Part shown: positions 1-8,988 of the stretch, in pieces
Layout of the letters: the number at the start of each line of letters is the position of its first letter
How positions within the stretch are numbered: position 1 is the stretch's first letter
From: SIG607 sp045646245
GTDB lineage: Bacteria > Bacillota > Clostridia > Oscillospirales > Acutalibacteraceae
Reading direction: 5' to 3'
NCBI GenBank assembly: GCA_045646245.1
Contig: JAZRKJ010000083.1
Location: forward strand, 15,684-79,683
DNA length: 64,000 nucleotides
The notes under the pieces: generated by a model
Databases searched by the model: none
Seen by the model: the letters and a program-made list of their open reading frames with translations, nothing else
Told to the model about the DNA's origin: nothing
Translations under genes and position numbers: made by a program

Positions 1-2
1 CC

Positions 3-794
3 GCTAACGGAAATTATTCCGAAGCAAGAAGCAGTGAATATAACCTTCTCACAATGATGAACCGTAAAGAAATGGTAATAGGCAGCGGTACCGATTATTC
101 TTCATTGCTTGCTGACCTTAACAGCCGTCTTGCTTCTCTTGAAGCTTCTCTTTCCGAACCGGTTGATAAAATCACCGCCGTTTCTTCGGGCTTTTTTGTT
201 TCCCACGTTGACGGGTACGAAACGGTGCTCGGCGCTGATGACCTTGACCGTTTTACACCAGAATTTATGGATTCGGTTAACGCAAACCAAAGTGAAACAG
301 ACAGGAAAATAGGTAAAATTGTTTCTGACTATACCTGGTATATTGCCGCCGGTATGACAGCTAATCAGTCCTTGGCTTATAAAGTAGGCGACGTTGTAAC
401 CGTTAAAACTCAGCTTAAAAGCAATCCTTATATTAAAGTAAAGGTTGCTCAAATAAATCTTTCCGAAGACCGTGAAAGGACAGTAATTTTATTTTCCTGT
501 CAAGAAATGAATGCGGAGCTTGCCACCATGCGAACCGGCGCTATGACGGTTATAAACGGTGAATACGAAGGATTAAAGGTGAATAAAAGCGCCTTAAGAG
601 TTAATGAAAACAAAACCGGCGTTTATATTATTTCGGGTATGGAACTGAAATTTGTTACCGTAAAGGTGCTTTACCAAAACGATGATTACGTTATATGTGA
701 AAAGGCGGACGCAAGTGAAAATACCGAGCTTCGCCTTTATGATAAAGTTGTTGTAAAGGGGAAAAACCTGTATGACGGAAAAATCATTAACTGA
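3..794 (+). CDS. HlyD-like membrane-fusion/adaptor protein, C-terminal part (cut by window edge)
   Basis: The frame is open from the first bases of the window, so the start lies upstream and only about 263 C-terminal residues are seen. The sequence reads as the beta-barrel and C-terminal part of an HlyD/RND-type periplasmic adaptor-like protein, in which a short helical hairpin is followed by strand-rich sequence resembling adaptor beta-barrel domains. Genes of this type often sit directly before yggS and sepF in Clostridia, which supports the call. The stop overlaps the yggS start by 23 bases, so the two are translationally linked. Its cargo is unknown; in Gram-positives such proteins are membrane-anchored and not necessarily part of an exporter. 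Family assignment rests on pattern and context. Confidence 0.6.
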   Translation, partial: ANGNYSEARSSEYNLLTMMNRKEMVIGSGTDYSSLLADLNSRLASLEASLSEPVDKITAVSSGFFVSHVDGYETVLGADDLDRFTPEFMDSVNANQSETDRKIGKIVSDYTWYIAAGMTANQSLAYKVGDVVTVKTQLKSNPYIKVKVAQINLSEDRERTVILFSCQEMNAELATMRTGAMTVINGEYEGLKVNKSALRVNENKTGVYIISGMELKFVTVKVLYQNDDYVICEKADASENTELRLYDKVVVKGKNLYDGKIIN

Positions 795-1485
795 AGTTTT
801 TGACCAAAACTTTAAAGAAATTAAAGAAAAAATAGCCGTTGCGGCGGAAAGAAGCGGACGAAAAGCGGAGGATATAACTCTTCTTGCCGCCGTAAAGACT
901 GTTTCGCCAGAACTTATAAATTACGCTTTGGATAACGGAATCAGAGTTATCGGAGATAATCGGGTTCAAGAACTTATTTCAAAGGAAAACGACGTTAAAA
1001 AAGGCGTTACCAAGCATTTTATAGGGCATTTACAAACCAATAAGGTTAAAGACGTTGTTGGCAGAGTGGCTCTTATAGAATCGGTAGACAGTATTCGTCT
1101 TGCCGAAATGATAGGAAGACAGTCGCAAAAAATAGGAACCGTTACTGATATATTGCTTGAAGTTAACGTTGGCGACGAAGAAAGCAAATCGGGATTTTCT
1201 TTCAATAAGGTTGAAGAAAATCTTTATGAAATCGCTAAAATAAGCGGAATAAGAATAAAAGGCTTTATGGCAATTCCGCCGATTTGCGCACAAGCAGAAG
1301 AAAACGTAAAATATTTTTCGAAAATGAAGCAACTGTTTATTGACATTAAGGGCAAAAACATAGATAATGTATCTATGGAGATTTTGTCTATGGGTATGTC
1401 GGGTGACTACGAAAAAGCCATAGAGTGCGGCGCTACCGAGGTCAGAATCGGTACGCTTCTTTTCGGAAGAAGAAATTATAATTAA
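772..1485 (+). CDS. yggS: YggS/YlmE family pyridoxal-phosphate homeostasis protein
   Basis: A 237-residue single-domain alanine-racemase-fold protein that binds pyridoxal 5'-phosphate and buffers free PLP and amino/keto acid pools; it has no known catalytic turnover of its own. The PLP lysine sits in LAAVKTV (K42), and the family signatures IGHLQTNK and the glycine-rich SMGMSGDY near the C-terminus are both present. The length is normal. It lies between the adaptor gene and sepF, the classic ylmE-sepF-ylmH order of Firmicutes division clusters. An ATG start overlapping the upstream gene fits operon coupling. Confidence 0.93.
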   Translation: MTEKSLTEVFDQNFKEIKEKIAVAAERSGRKAEDITLLAAVKTVSPELINYALDNGIRVIGDNRVQELISKENDVKKGVTKHFIGHLQTNKVKDVVGRVALIESVDSIRLAEMIGRQSQKIGTVTDILLEVNVGDEESKSGFSFNKVEENLYEIAKISGIRIKGFMAIPPICAQAEENVKYFSKMKQLFIDIKGKNIDNVSMEILSMGMSGDYEKAIECGATEVRIGTLLFGRRNYN

Positions 1486-1504
1486 TTAAAAAGGAGATAT
1501 AAAA

Positions 1505-1948
1505 ATGAAATTCTGGGAAGGTATTAAAAACATTATTAACGTTTCCGACGACGAATACGATGATGAGGTAGCCGAAAACGAAGAGGTTGAAGCAGAGCAG
1601 CCCAAAAAAGAAACCGTTAAAAAAGAAGCTCGTCCCGCCAGAGGCAAGACTGTTGCTTTTACTAACGGAAATATGCAGCTTGTTCTTGTAAAGCCCGAAC
1701 GCTTTGAAGACGTAACCGGCATTGCCGACCATTACTGCGCTAAAAAAACTATCGTTTTAAACCTTGAAAAAGCAGACAGAGATTTATCACGTCGTATTAT
1801 CGACTTCTTAAGCGGTGTTGCTTACGCTAAAAACGGTACTATCAGAAAGGCTGCTAACCATACTTTTGTTATCGCCCCCTGTGATGTTGACGTTAACGGC
1901 GATACCGTTTTTGAAGAATACGGCGATTACGAATCTTCTCTCTACTAA
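1505..1948 (+). CDS. sepF: Cell division protein SepF
   Basis: A 147-residue cytoplasmic protein that tethers and bundles FtsZ at the membrane during septation. The N-terminus MKFWEGIKNIIN can form the amphipathic membrane-binding helix, followed by an acidic, proline-poor linker (about residues 14-48) and the compact SepF domain (about 55-135). The ribosome-binding site AAGGAGAT lies just upstream. It follows yggS by 19 bases and is followed after 3 bases by the YlmH-like gene. In organisms with this order SepF commonly supplements or replaces FtsA; whether FtsA exists here cannot be seen. Confidence 0.93.
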   Translation: MKFWEGIKNIINVSDDEYDDEVAENEEVEAEQPKKETVKKEARPARGKTVAFTNGNMQLVLVKPERFEDVTGIADHYCAKKTIVLNLEKADRDLSRRIIDFLSGVAYAKNGTIRKAANHTFVIAPCDVDVNGDTVFEEYGDYESSLY

Positions 1949-1951
1949 TAA

Positions 1952-2692
1952 ATGGACGAACAACTCCTTACCGCAAAAGTACGTGATGCTTTACGCCTTT
2001 GCAGTACTTCGGGTATGTTTCGTTCGGTTGGCTTTTTAAGTCAAAGTGAAGCATCTTTCATCAGTTCTCTGCCAATTTTAAAGGGTGAAAAATATGCGTT
2101 TTTCGGCGGATATGACGACGCCGAACGCGTGTATTTTATTGCTATGCCCGAATGGCTTGATGATCCTGCTGACGCTTTTTCGGCAGAAGCCTTTACCTTT
2201 ACTTACCGTAAAAGCGATAAACTCTCTCACCGCGATTTTCTCGGTACGCTTATGTCTTTGGGAATTACCAGAGAAAAGGTGGGGGATATTCTTTTGGAAG
2301 AGGGAAGAGCGGTTGTTTTCGTTGCAGACAGCATTTCGTCTTACGTTTCTTCACAAATCGAAAAGGTAGGCGGAGTGGGTGTAACTGTTACTAAAGGGTT
2401 CGAATTACCGTTACCCGGTTTTGGAAAGCTTGCGGATTTTTCAGATACTGTTGCTTCTTTAAGGCTTGACTGCGTTGTGGCGGCTTTGCTTAACACTTCG
2501 AGAGAAAAAGCCAAAGAAGTAATTCTTGAAAAAAGAGTTGCAGTAAATTCGGTTATTACTGATAAAATCACTTTTTGCCCCGATGAATTTGCAAAAATTT
2601 CGGTTCGCGGGGTTGGTAAATTTATTCTTTCGGGTGCTTCTCAGCACACAAAAAAGGGTAGAATTATTTTAAATTACAAAAAATACGTATAG
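1952..2692 (+). CDS. ylmH: YlmH-like S4-domain RNA-binding protein
   Basis: A 246-residue protein with a divergent YlmH N-terminal region and a C-terminal S4 domain (about residues 165-235, around LNTSREKAKEVILEKRVAVN). YlmH proteins bind ribosomes or the large subunit and have been linked to ribosome rescue and quality control; the exact role in this organism is inferred. The gene starts 3 bases after the sepF stop, so translation is probably coupled. In Bacillus a divIVA gene usually follows ylmH; here lspA follows, and a DivIVA-like gene is found elsewhere in the window (around 43.2 kb). Confidence 0.85.
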   Translation: MDEQLLTAKVRDALRLCSTSGMFRSVGFLSQSEASFISSLPILKGEKYAFFGGYDDAERVYFIAMPEWLDDPADAFSAEAFTFTYRKSDKLSHRDFLGTLMSLGITREKVGDILLEEGRAVVFVADSISSYVSSQIEKVGGVGVTVTKGFELPLPGFGKLADFSDTVASLRLDCVVAALLNTSREKAKEVILEKRVAVNSVITDKITFCPDEFAKISVRGVGKFILSGASQHTKKGRIILNYKKYV

Positions 2693-2719
2693 TAAATATT
2701 TCCTAAAGGAGGAAATAAT

Positions 2720-3214
2720 TTGGTAAGCTATATTCTTGCAGCTATAGTAGGCGTTTTAATGCTTGTTGCCGACCAATACACTAAATATTTAGCTATGGTT
2801 CACGTGCCTATGACAGGTCCTTCTATGGAATTTATCCCCGGTGTTATCGGTTTCTGGCGCACCAATAACGGCGGTGCCGCCTGGGGTTTCCTAGAAGGTC
2901 ACACCTGGCTTTTGCTTTCGGTAACAATTATAATTATGCTTATTTGTATTGCTATGCTTTTAAAATACGGTCTTAAAGATAAACTGCTTTTCTGGGCGCT
3001 TACTTTGGTGCTTTCCGGCGGTATAGGTAATCTTATCGACCGTATTTTCCGTGACGGCGAAGTTGTAGACTTTATTTATCTTGAGTTTATGGATTTCCCA
3101 ATGTTCAACGTTGCCGACTGTACCATTGTTATAGGTGCCGGTCTTATGATACTTTACTTTATTCTCGATATGTTAAAGGAAGCAAAAAAGCGTAAGGCGG
3201 ACAGTAATGGTTAA
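2720..3214 (+). CDS. lspA: Prolipoprotein signal peptidase (signal peptidase II)
   Basis: A 164-residue integral membrane aspartic protease that removes signal peptides from lipid-modified prolipoproteins. Four hydrophobic segments are visible, and the catalytic aspartates occur in GNLIDRI (D107) and FNVADC (D133), with the conserved NNGGAAWG motif (about 49-56). The start is a TTG at 2720 preceded by a strong AAAGGAGG site at 2705-2712; no better ATG exists at the family N-terminus. The 3' end overlaps rluD by 8 bases, as is common for lspA-rluD pairs. Confidence 0.95.
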   Translation: MVSYILAAIVGVLMLVADQYTKYLAMVHVPMTGPSMEFIPGVIGFWRTNNGGAAWGFLEGHTWLLLSVTIIIMLICIAMLLKYGLKDKLLFWALTLVLSGGIGNLIDRIFRDGEVVDFIYLEFMDFPMFNVADCTIVIGAGLMILYFILDMLKEAKKRKADSNG

Positions 3215-4124
3215 GTCGGAGTATATCTGCGACCTTGGTGAAACACGCCGTATTGACGTTTTTACCGCCGAAAAAGCGGAAGTTACCCGTTCTTATGCCG
3301 CAAAGCTTATTGCGGACGGTCTTGTTACGGTTGACGGTGTCGCGGCTTCTAAAAATACTAAACTGAAAGCGGGTAACAAGGTAGAGGTTACCATACCCGA
3401 CCCTGTCAGTGATAAAGCTGAACCTGAAAATATTCCCCTTGACGTTGTTTTCGAAGACGAATGGTTGCTTGTTGTAAATAAACCCAAAGGTATGGTGGTC
3501 CACCCTGCTGCGGGAAATGAAAGCGGCACTTTGGTTAACGCTTTGCTTTATCATTGCGGAGGTTCACTTTCGGGTATCGGCGGTGTTTTGCGGCCGGGTA
3601 TTGTTCACCGTATAGATAAAGATACAAGCGGTTTACTTATTGTGGCGAAAAATGACGAAGCTCATCATTTTCTTGCCGAACAAATTAAAGAACATTCCTT
3701 TACCCGTGAATACGAAGCGGTAGTTTACGGCAGGGTTAAAAACGATAAGGGCACTATTAACGCTCCCATAGGCCGTCATCCCGTAAGGCGGAAAGAAATG
3801 GCGGTAACCCCCGTTAACGGAAGGGATGCCACCACTCATTTTACGGTTTTAGCCCGCGGAGAAAAGTTTACTCACGTAAGGCTTAAACTTGAAACGGGAA
3901 GAACGCATCAAATAAGAGTGCATATGTCCTATATTGGTTATCCTTTAGCAGGGGATGCGGTTTACGGCCCCAAAAGGGTTATAAAGGAGATTAACGGTCA
4001 ATGCCTCCACGCAAGAAAAATCGGCTTCATTCATCCGGCTACCAAAGAGTATATGGAATTCACAAGCGATTTACCAAATTATTTTACATCTTTTTTGGAG
4101 GAAAATTTTAATAATGAAGTTTAA
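3207..4124 (+). CDS. rluD: RluA/RluD family 23S rRNA pseudouridine synthase
   Basis: A 305-residue enzyme that isomerises uridines to pseudouridine in RNA, most likely large-subunit rRNA. An N-terminal S4 domain (about residues 12-75) precedes the catalytic domain; the signature HRIDKDTSG carries the catalytic aspartate D137, and the distal motif GRTHQIRVH is intact. It overlaps lspA by 8 bases and the following HAD gene by 11 bases, so the three are probably co-translated. Which uridines are modified cannot be read from sequence; RluD-type targets in helix 69 are the usual expectation. Confidence 0.93.
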   Translation: MVKSEYICDLGETRRIDVFTAEKAEVTRSYAAKLIADGLVTVDGVAASKNTKLKAGNKVEVTIPDPVSDKAEPENIPLDVVFEDEWLLVVNKPKGMVVHPAAGNESGTLVNALLYHCGGSLSGIGGVLRPGIVHRIDKDTSGLLIVAKNDEAHHFLAEQIKEHSFTREYEAVVYGRVKNDKGTINAPIGRHPVRRKEMAVTPVNGRDATTHFTVLARGEKFTHVRLKLETGRTHQIRVHMSYIGYPLAGDAVYGPKRVIKEINGQCLHARKIGFIHPATKEYMEFTSDLPNYFTSFLEENFNNEV

Positions 4125-4944
4125 AGATTGTCTTCTGGTTTCGGATATAGACGGAACTCTTATGGAAATGGGGTATATTAACCCCAAAAATATTGCCGCA
4201 ATTGAAGAATTTATTTCATTGGGCGGTACTTTTTGTATTGCTACGGGACGCTGCGGTCCCGCAATAGAACATATTGTGTGTAACTTTAAAAGCCTTGCCC
4301 ACGCTATTGTTTATAACGGCGGTATGATTTACGATTACGTAAAAAATGCGCCGATTATGGAAAGGTGTCTTGAAGACGGAGATAAGGATTTTTTTAGAAT
4401 TCTTCTTGAAAGAATGCCCAACCTTGGCGTTGAAGTTTATTGCGGTAAGGATTTATATATGCTAAACTGGAGCAAACCTTGTCAGGTTCATTTTGATTAC
4501 GAACACCTTAAATATAAAATTGCAACTTTTGATGAACTTAAAGACCTTAAGTGGAATAAGGCTATGTGTTATTATTACGCCGATGAGCCCGAAGAGGAGA
4601 TTGAAAAGCTTATTAAGGAATTCAAAAGCGTTAACTGTGAATACACAAAAGCAACATTTTCAATAGACGGTGTTGCGTACAAAGGTTATGAACAGCTTCC
4701 CGGTGGTGCTCATAAAGGCTTTGCTTTGGGTGAACTCAGTAAAATGCTCAATATACCAAAGGGAAAAACTTTTGCTATTGGTGATTATTATAACGATAGT
4801 AAAATGTTAGAAACGGCGGATATTTCCGCTTGTCCGAAGGAAAGTCCCGAGGATATCAAAGAAATTGTCGATTTTGTCGGATGTGCTTGCCGTGACGGAG
4901 CCGTTGCCGACTTTATTGAATATTTAAAGACGGCGGACTTTTAA
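4114..4944 (+). CDS. Cof-type HAD-superfamily phosphatase
   Basis: A 276-residue cytoplasmic haloacid-dehalogenase hydrolase of the Cof/YidA (type IIB cap) kind, dephosphorylating small phosphate esters such as sugar phosphates or flavin-related compounds. The nucleophile motif is SDIDGTLM (D11, with D13), motif II is the threonine of ATGR (about residue 44), and the metal-binding end motif is GDYYNDSKML near residue 230. The substrate cannot be assigned. The start lies inside the 3' end of rluD, with a TTGGAGG site about ten bases before it. It precedes the transketolase genes, a weak hint at sugar-phosphate chemistry. Confidence 0.85.
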   Translation: MKFKDCLLVSDIDGTLMEMGYINPKNIAAIEEFISLGGTFCIATGRCGPAIEHIVCNFKSLAHAIVYNGGMIYDYVKNAPIMERCLEDGDKDFFRILLERMPNLGVEVYCGKDLYMLNWSKPCQVHFDYEHLKYKIATFDELKDLKWNKAMCYYYADEPEEEIEKLIKEFKSVNCEYTKATFSIDGVAYKGYEQLPGGAHKGFALGELSKMLNIPKGKTFAIGDYYNDSKMLETADISACPKESPEDIKEIVDFVGCACRDGAVADFIEYLKTADF

Positions 4945-4971
4945 GTTTGCCTAAATGAAAGGATGCGTAAA

Positions 4972-5808
4972 ATGGACGCTGTAACAAAAAAAGAACTTCA
5001 GCGCGTTGCCAACGATGTAAGAATCGGTATTATCGAAGGTGTACACAGCGCTAAAGCAGGTCATCCGGGCGGTTCGCTTTCCTGCGCGGATATCCTCACT
5101 TATCTCTACTTTAAAGAGATGAACATTGACCCGAAAAATCCCGCAAAGGCTGACAGAGACCGCCTTGTACTTTCTAAAGGCCACGCTGCGCCCGCGCTTT
5201 ATTCCGTACTTGCCAATCGCGGATATTTTGAAGTAAAGGAGCTTAATTCTTTACGTAAAATCGATTCACGTTTGCAAGGACATCCCGATATGAAGCATAT
5301 CCCCGGTGTTGATATGTCCTCCGGTTCTCTCGGTCAGGGTATTTCCGCTGCCGTTGGTATGGCTCTTTCTGCAAAGCATTTCGGTGATAATTACCGTGTA
5401 TTCACAATTCTTGGTGACGGTGAATGTGAAGAAGGTCAGGTTTGGGAAGCAGCGATGTTTGCCGCAAATAAAGGACTTTCCAATCTTACCGCTTTTGTGG
5501 ATTTTAACAATCTTCAGATAGACGGCACCTGTGACGAAGTAAACAGCCCCAGTCCCATTGATGAAAAGTTTATTGCTTTCGGTTGGGACGTTGAGGTTAT
5601 CGACGGTCACGATTTTGACGCTATTGAAGCTGCGCTTAAAAAAGCCAACGCTTCCGATAAGCCTTTCTGTATTATTGCAAAAACCGTAAAAGGTAAAGGC
5701 GTTTCCTATATGGAAAACAACGTAGGTTGGCACGGTAAAGCCCCCGGCGATGAAGATTATGAAGTTGCTCTTAAAGACCTTGCCGCTATTGCCGAAGCCC
5801 TTAAATAA
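4972..5808 (+). CDS. Transketolase, N-terminal (pyrophosphate-domain) subunit
   Basis: The N-terminal half of a split transketolase, about 278 residues, carrying the thiamine-diphosphate/Mg binding region (GDGECEEGQVWEAA) and the conserved histidines of GHPGGSLS and SKGHAAPALY. With the next gene it forms the full enzyme that moves two-carbon units in the non-oxidative pentose phosphate pathway. The ATG at 4963 is only one base from AAAGG, so the ATG at 4972, about nine bases from that site, is the better start. Split transketolases are common in Clostridia. It follows the HAD gene by 27 bases. Confidence 0.94.
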   Translation: MDAVTKKELQRVANDVRIGIIEGVHSAKAGHPGGSLSCADILTYLYFKEMNIDPKNPAKADRDRLVLSKGHAAPALYSVLANRGYFEVKELNSLRKIDSRLQGHPDMKHIPGVDMSSGSLGQGISAAVGMALSAKHFGDNYRVFTILGDGECEEGQVWEAAMFAANKGLSNLTAFVDFNNLQIDGTCDEVNSPSPIDEKFIAFGWDVEVIDGHDFDAIEAALKKANASDKPFCIIAKTVKGKGVSYMENNVGWHGKAPGDEDYEVALKDLAAIAEALK

Positions 5809-5825
5809 TCGGAAGGAGAAAAGTT

Positions 5826-6773
5826 ATGGCTGATGTAATTAAAAAGGCTACGAGAGACGGCTACGGCGCCGGTCTTTTGAAGCTTGGTGAAAAATATAAT
5901 GATTTTGTTGTTCTTGATGCTGACCTTGCAGAAGCAACCAAAACCGTTGTTTTCAAAAAGGCATATCCTGAACGTTTCTACGACTGTGGTATTGCAGAAC
6001 AAAATATGGTAGGTATTGCCGCAGGTATTGCCGCAACCGGTAAAAAAGTTTTCTGTTCTTCTTTTGCTATGTTTGCAGCAGGAAGAGCCTTCGAACAGGT
6101 AAGAAACGCAGTTTGTTACCCCCACTTAAACGTTGTTATTGCCGCTACTCACGCAGGTATTTCGGTTGGTGAAGACGGCGCAACCCATCAGTGCTGTGAA
6201 GATATCGCTCTTATGCGTACTCTTCCCGGTATGACTATTATTAACCCTGCAGACGCCGTTGAAGCTGAAAAGGCATTAGAGGCTGCTTATAACCACGACG
6301 GTCCCGTTTATATGCGTTTTGGACGTCTTGCCGTTCCCATTGTTTTTGACGACGATTATAAGTTTGAAATCGGCAAGGGTGTTGAGCTTAAGGAAGGTAC
6401 CGACGTTACCATTATTGCTACCGGTCTTATGGTTGCCGAAGCAATGGAAGCTTATGAAATCCTTAAAGAGCAGGGTGTAAGCGCACGTATTATCAATATG
6501 GCTACCATTAAGCCTCTCGATACCGAAATCGTTCTTAAAGCCGCTAAAGAAACAGGCGCAATTGTTACTGCAGAAGAACATTCGGTTGTAGGCGGCTTGG
6601 GCTCTGCTGTTGCAGAATACTTAAGCGAAGTATATCCCGTTCCTGTTGTTAAGCTGGGCGTTTACGACCGTTTCGGTCAGTCAGGTCCCGCTAACGACCT
6701 TTTAGACCTTTACGGACTCAGAGGTAAGGATATTGCCGAAAAAGCAAAGGCTGCCCTTTCTTTAAAGAAATAA
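5826..6773 (+). CDS. Transketolase, C-terminal (pyrimidine-binding) subunit
   Basis: A 315-residue partner of the upstream gene. It carries the pyrimidine-binding domain, with the cofactor-activating glutamate in DCGIAEQNMVGIAAG, followed by the C-terminal regulatory Rossmann-like domain (from about residue 190). The gene starts 17 bases after its partner with a GGAAGGAG site. The two subunits together supply pentose phosphates and erythrose 4-phosphate. A strong hairpin terminator follows, ending the operon. Confidence 0.95.
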   Translation: MADVIKKATRDGYGAGLLKLGEKYNDFVVLDADLAEATKTVVFKKAYPERFYDCGIAEQNMVGIAAGIAATGKKVFCSSFAMFAAGRAFEQVRNAVCYPHLNVVIAATHAGISVGEDGATHQCCEDIALMRTLPGMTIINPADAVEAEKALEAAYNHDGPVYMRFGRLAVPIVFDDDYKFEIGKGVELKEGTDVTIIATGLMVAEAMEAYEILKEQGVSARIINMATIKPLDTEIVLKAAKETGAIVTAEEHSVVGGLGSAVAEYLSEVYPVPVVKLGVYDRFGQSGPANDLLDLYGLRGKDIAEKAKAALSLKK

Positions 6774-6792
6774 ACAAATAAATTGTTTTTAC

Positions 6793-6820
6793 GAAGGCTT
6801 CGGAAGAAGCCTTCTTTTTT
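6793..6820 (+). terminator. Rho-independent terminator after the transketolase genes
   Basis: A nine-base-pair stem GAAGGCTTC / GAAGCCTTC with a GGAA tetraloop is followed by six T residues. It closes the operon that begins upstream of the window. Confidence 0.9.
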
Positions 6821-6888
6821 GTTGTGATACTTATAATTTAATTTTGATACAATTATCTTGAAAATGTCTCGGCTCTTCTACTTTTTTA

Positions 6889-6917
6889 TTGCAAACATAA
6901 TATTATTATGTTAAAAT
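6889..6917 (+). promoter_or_regulatory. Probable sigma-A promoter for the recJ operon
   Basis: TTGCAA at 6889-6894, a 17-base spacer and TAAAAT at 6912-6917 with a TG extended minus-10. It lies in the 205-base gap between the transketolase terminator and recJ, otherwise AT-rich without visible genes. Confidence 0.6.
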
Positions 6918-6978
6918 ATATATTATTATTGATTTATCGTGGGATATTATGTGATTTTTTTAAGGAGGTGGCAATTGT

Positions 6979-8982
6979 ATGAAAAAGTGGGAAATTGCAA
7001 ATATTGATAAAGAACTTGCAAAAGAACTGTCCGAAGAATGTGATATTGACCCGTTTGTGGCTATGATTGCCGCATCCCGTGGTTATGACGACCCGTCTGT
7101 TTTAGATGAGTTTATATCCGACGACCTAATCTTTCCCGACCCTTACGAGCTTACCGATATAGGTAAGGCGGCGGAGTGCATAAACGACGCAATAGAAAAC
7201 GACGAGCTTATTGCCGTTTACGGAGATTATGACTGTGACGGTGTTACTGCTACAGCGCTTCTTTATTCGTACCTTACCGGCAGTGGAGCGCGTGTTATTT
7301 GCCGCATACCTGACCGTTTTAGCGAAGGTTACGGTATGAATAAGGACGGTATCCGCGAACTTTTCCAAAAGGGCGTTTCTCTTATAGTTACGGTGGATAA
7401 CGGTATTTGTTGTAACGAAGAAATTGATTTGGCGAATGAGCTTGGCGTAAAGGTTGTTGTAACCGACCATCACTTACCTCAAGAAGTATTACCGAACGCC
7501 GTTGCCGTAGTTGACCCTCATCGTGTTGACGATTTCAGCGAGTTTAAAGATATTTGCGGCGTTGGGGTTGCTTTTAACCTTATATGCGCTTTGGAAGGCA
7601 CATCTCCCGAAGAACTAATCGAAGAGTACGGCGATCTTGTTGCCATAGGAACAATAGGCGACGTTATGCCCCTTGTCGGTGTAAACCGTTCTTTTGTTAA
7701 AGCGGGTCTTAATATTATAAAGAGTGAAAAACGCTTAGGCGTTTCTGCTCTTATTAAGGTTTCAGGTTTAAATAACGCGGCTTTTTCTGCTTCCAGAGTT
7801 TCTTTTGGGCTAGTGCCGAGAATCAATGCGGCGGGAAGAATGGGCAGCGCAGAACGTGCTTTTCGGCTTCTTGTTACCGATGACGGAGAAGAAGCTTTAA
7901 TTCTTGCCGAAGAAATCGCTGCCGATAATTCAAAACGTCAGCAAATTGAAAAAGAAATTTTCGATGAAGCGCAGAAAATTATAGATTCAACCGGTTTTTA
8001 CAGAGATCGCGTTATTGTCGTTGCGGGAGAAAATTGGCATCACGGAATTGTTGGTATAGTTGCGTCCAGAATTTGCGAGCATTACGGCAAGCCCGCTATT
8101 GTGCTTAGCTTTGACGGTGAAATTGCTCACGGTTCGGGAAGAAGTATTGAAGGCTTTTCACTTTATGACTGCATAAACAGCGCCCGTGAATATACCGAAA
8201 AGTTCGGCGGTCACGCTCTTGCGGCGGGGCTTACCCTAAAAAAAGATAATATAGATGTTTTTCGTAGTGCGGTTAACGAGTACGCCAGAAACGGTGAAAA
8301 TGTAGTACAAGTTTTAAAACTTGACTGTAAACTTAACCCTGCGGCGCTTTCTTTAGACCTTGTGGAGGCGCTTGACGTGTTACAACCATACGGCACGGGT
8401 AATAATACTCCCGTTTTCGGGATTTTTGGTGTTACTCTTGAAAAGTTTGCTTCGGTCGCCGGAGGAAAGCATACAAAACTTTCTTTTGCAAAAGGCCCTG
8501 TTTCTTTTCAAGCTATGTTGTTTTCTTGCGGTGAAGGAGCTTTTCCCTTCAAAAGCGGCGATTTGCTTGATTTAGCCGTAGGGCTTGACTCAAACGTTTA
8601 TAACGGAAAAGAATATTTGTCTATAATAATTAAAGACTACCGCTTGGCGGGTGTTAACGATTCATCGCTTGCTAAGGAAATTGCCGATTACGATGATTTT
8701 AATTCTCTTATTCCTGCCGATTACGGAAGAATTGCGCCGACAAGAGAAGAATGCGGTTTGGTTTATAAATTCTTAAGTCGCGAAAAGATTTCGGTGATTT
8801 CCGCCCAGCAACGTTTTATGAATGAATTGGGACTTGCTAAGGTAAAAATAATTATTGATGTTTTTGAAGAACTTGGTCTTATAGAAATAATAAAAGGCGA
8901 AACCGATTATATTGCCGTTAAAAATTTAGGCAGTAAAGTTAATCTTGATGATTCTTCAGTGCTTCGCCGTGTAAGGGGGTGA
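6979..8982 (+). CDS. recJ: Single-stranded-DNA-specific exonuclease RecJ
   Basis: A 667-residue 5'-3' single-strand exonuclease of the DHH superfamily, acting in recombination and mismatch or base-excision repair. The phosphoesterase motifs are clear: DYDCDG (83-88), VTVDNG (about 137-142), DHH (163-165) and the DHHA1 motif GGHALAAG (about residues 410-417). An OB-fold region and a C-terminal extension with a winged-helix flavour follow, as in longer Firmicutes RecJ proteins. A strong AAGGAGGTGG site precedes the ATG. The stop overlaps the ribosome-binding site of the next gene. Confidence 0.95.
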   Translation: MKKWEIANIDKELAKELSEECDIDPFVAMIAASRGYDDPSVLDEFISDDLIFPDPYELTDIGKAAECINDAIENDELIAVYGDYDCDGVTATALLYSYLTGSGARVICRIPDRFSEGYGMNKDGIRELFQKGVSLIVTVDNGICCNEEIDLANELGVKVVVTDHHLPQEVLPNAVAVVDPHRVDDFSEFKDICGVGVAFNLICALEGTSPEELIEEYGDLVAIGTIGDVMPLVGVNRSFVKAGLNIIKSEKRLGVSALIKVSGLNNAAFSASRVSFGLVPRINAAGRMGSAERAFRLLVTDDGEEALILAEEIAADNSKRQQIEKEIFDEAQKIIDSTGFYRDRVIVVAGENWHHGIVGIVASRICEHYGKPAIVLSFDGEIAHGSGRSIEGFSLYDCINSAREYTEKFGGHALAAGLTLKKDNIDVFRSAVNEYARNGENVVQVLKLDCKLNPAALSLDLVEALDVLQPYGTGNNTPVFGIFGVTLEKFASVAGGKHTKLSFAKGPVSFQAMLFSCGEGAFPFKSGDLLDLAVGLDSNVYNGKEYLSIIIKDYRLAGVNDSSLAKEIADYDDFNSLIPADYGRIAPTREECGLVYKFLSREKISVISAQQRFMNELGLAKVKIIIDVFEELGLIEIIKGETDYIAVKNLGSKVNLDDSSVLRRVRG

Positions 8983-8988
8983 ACGGTT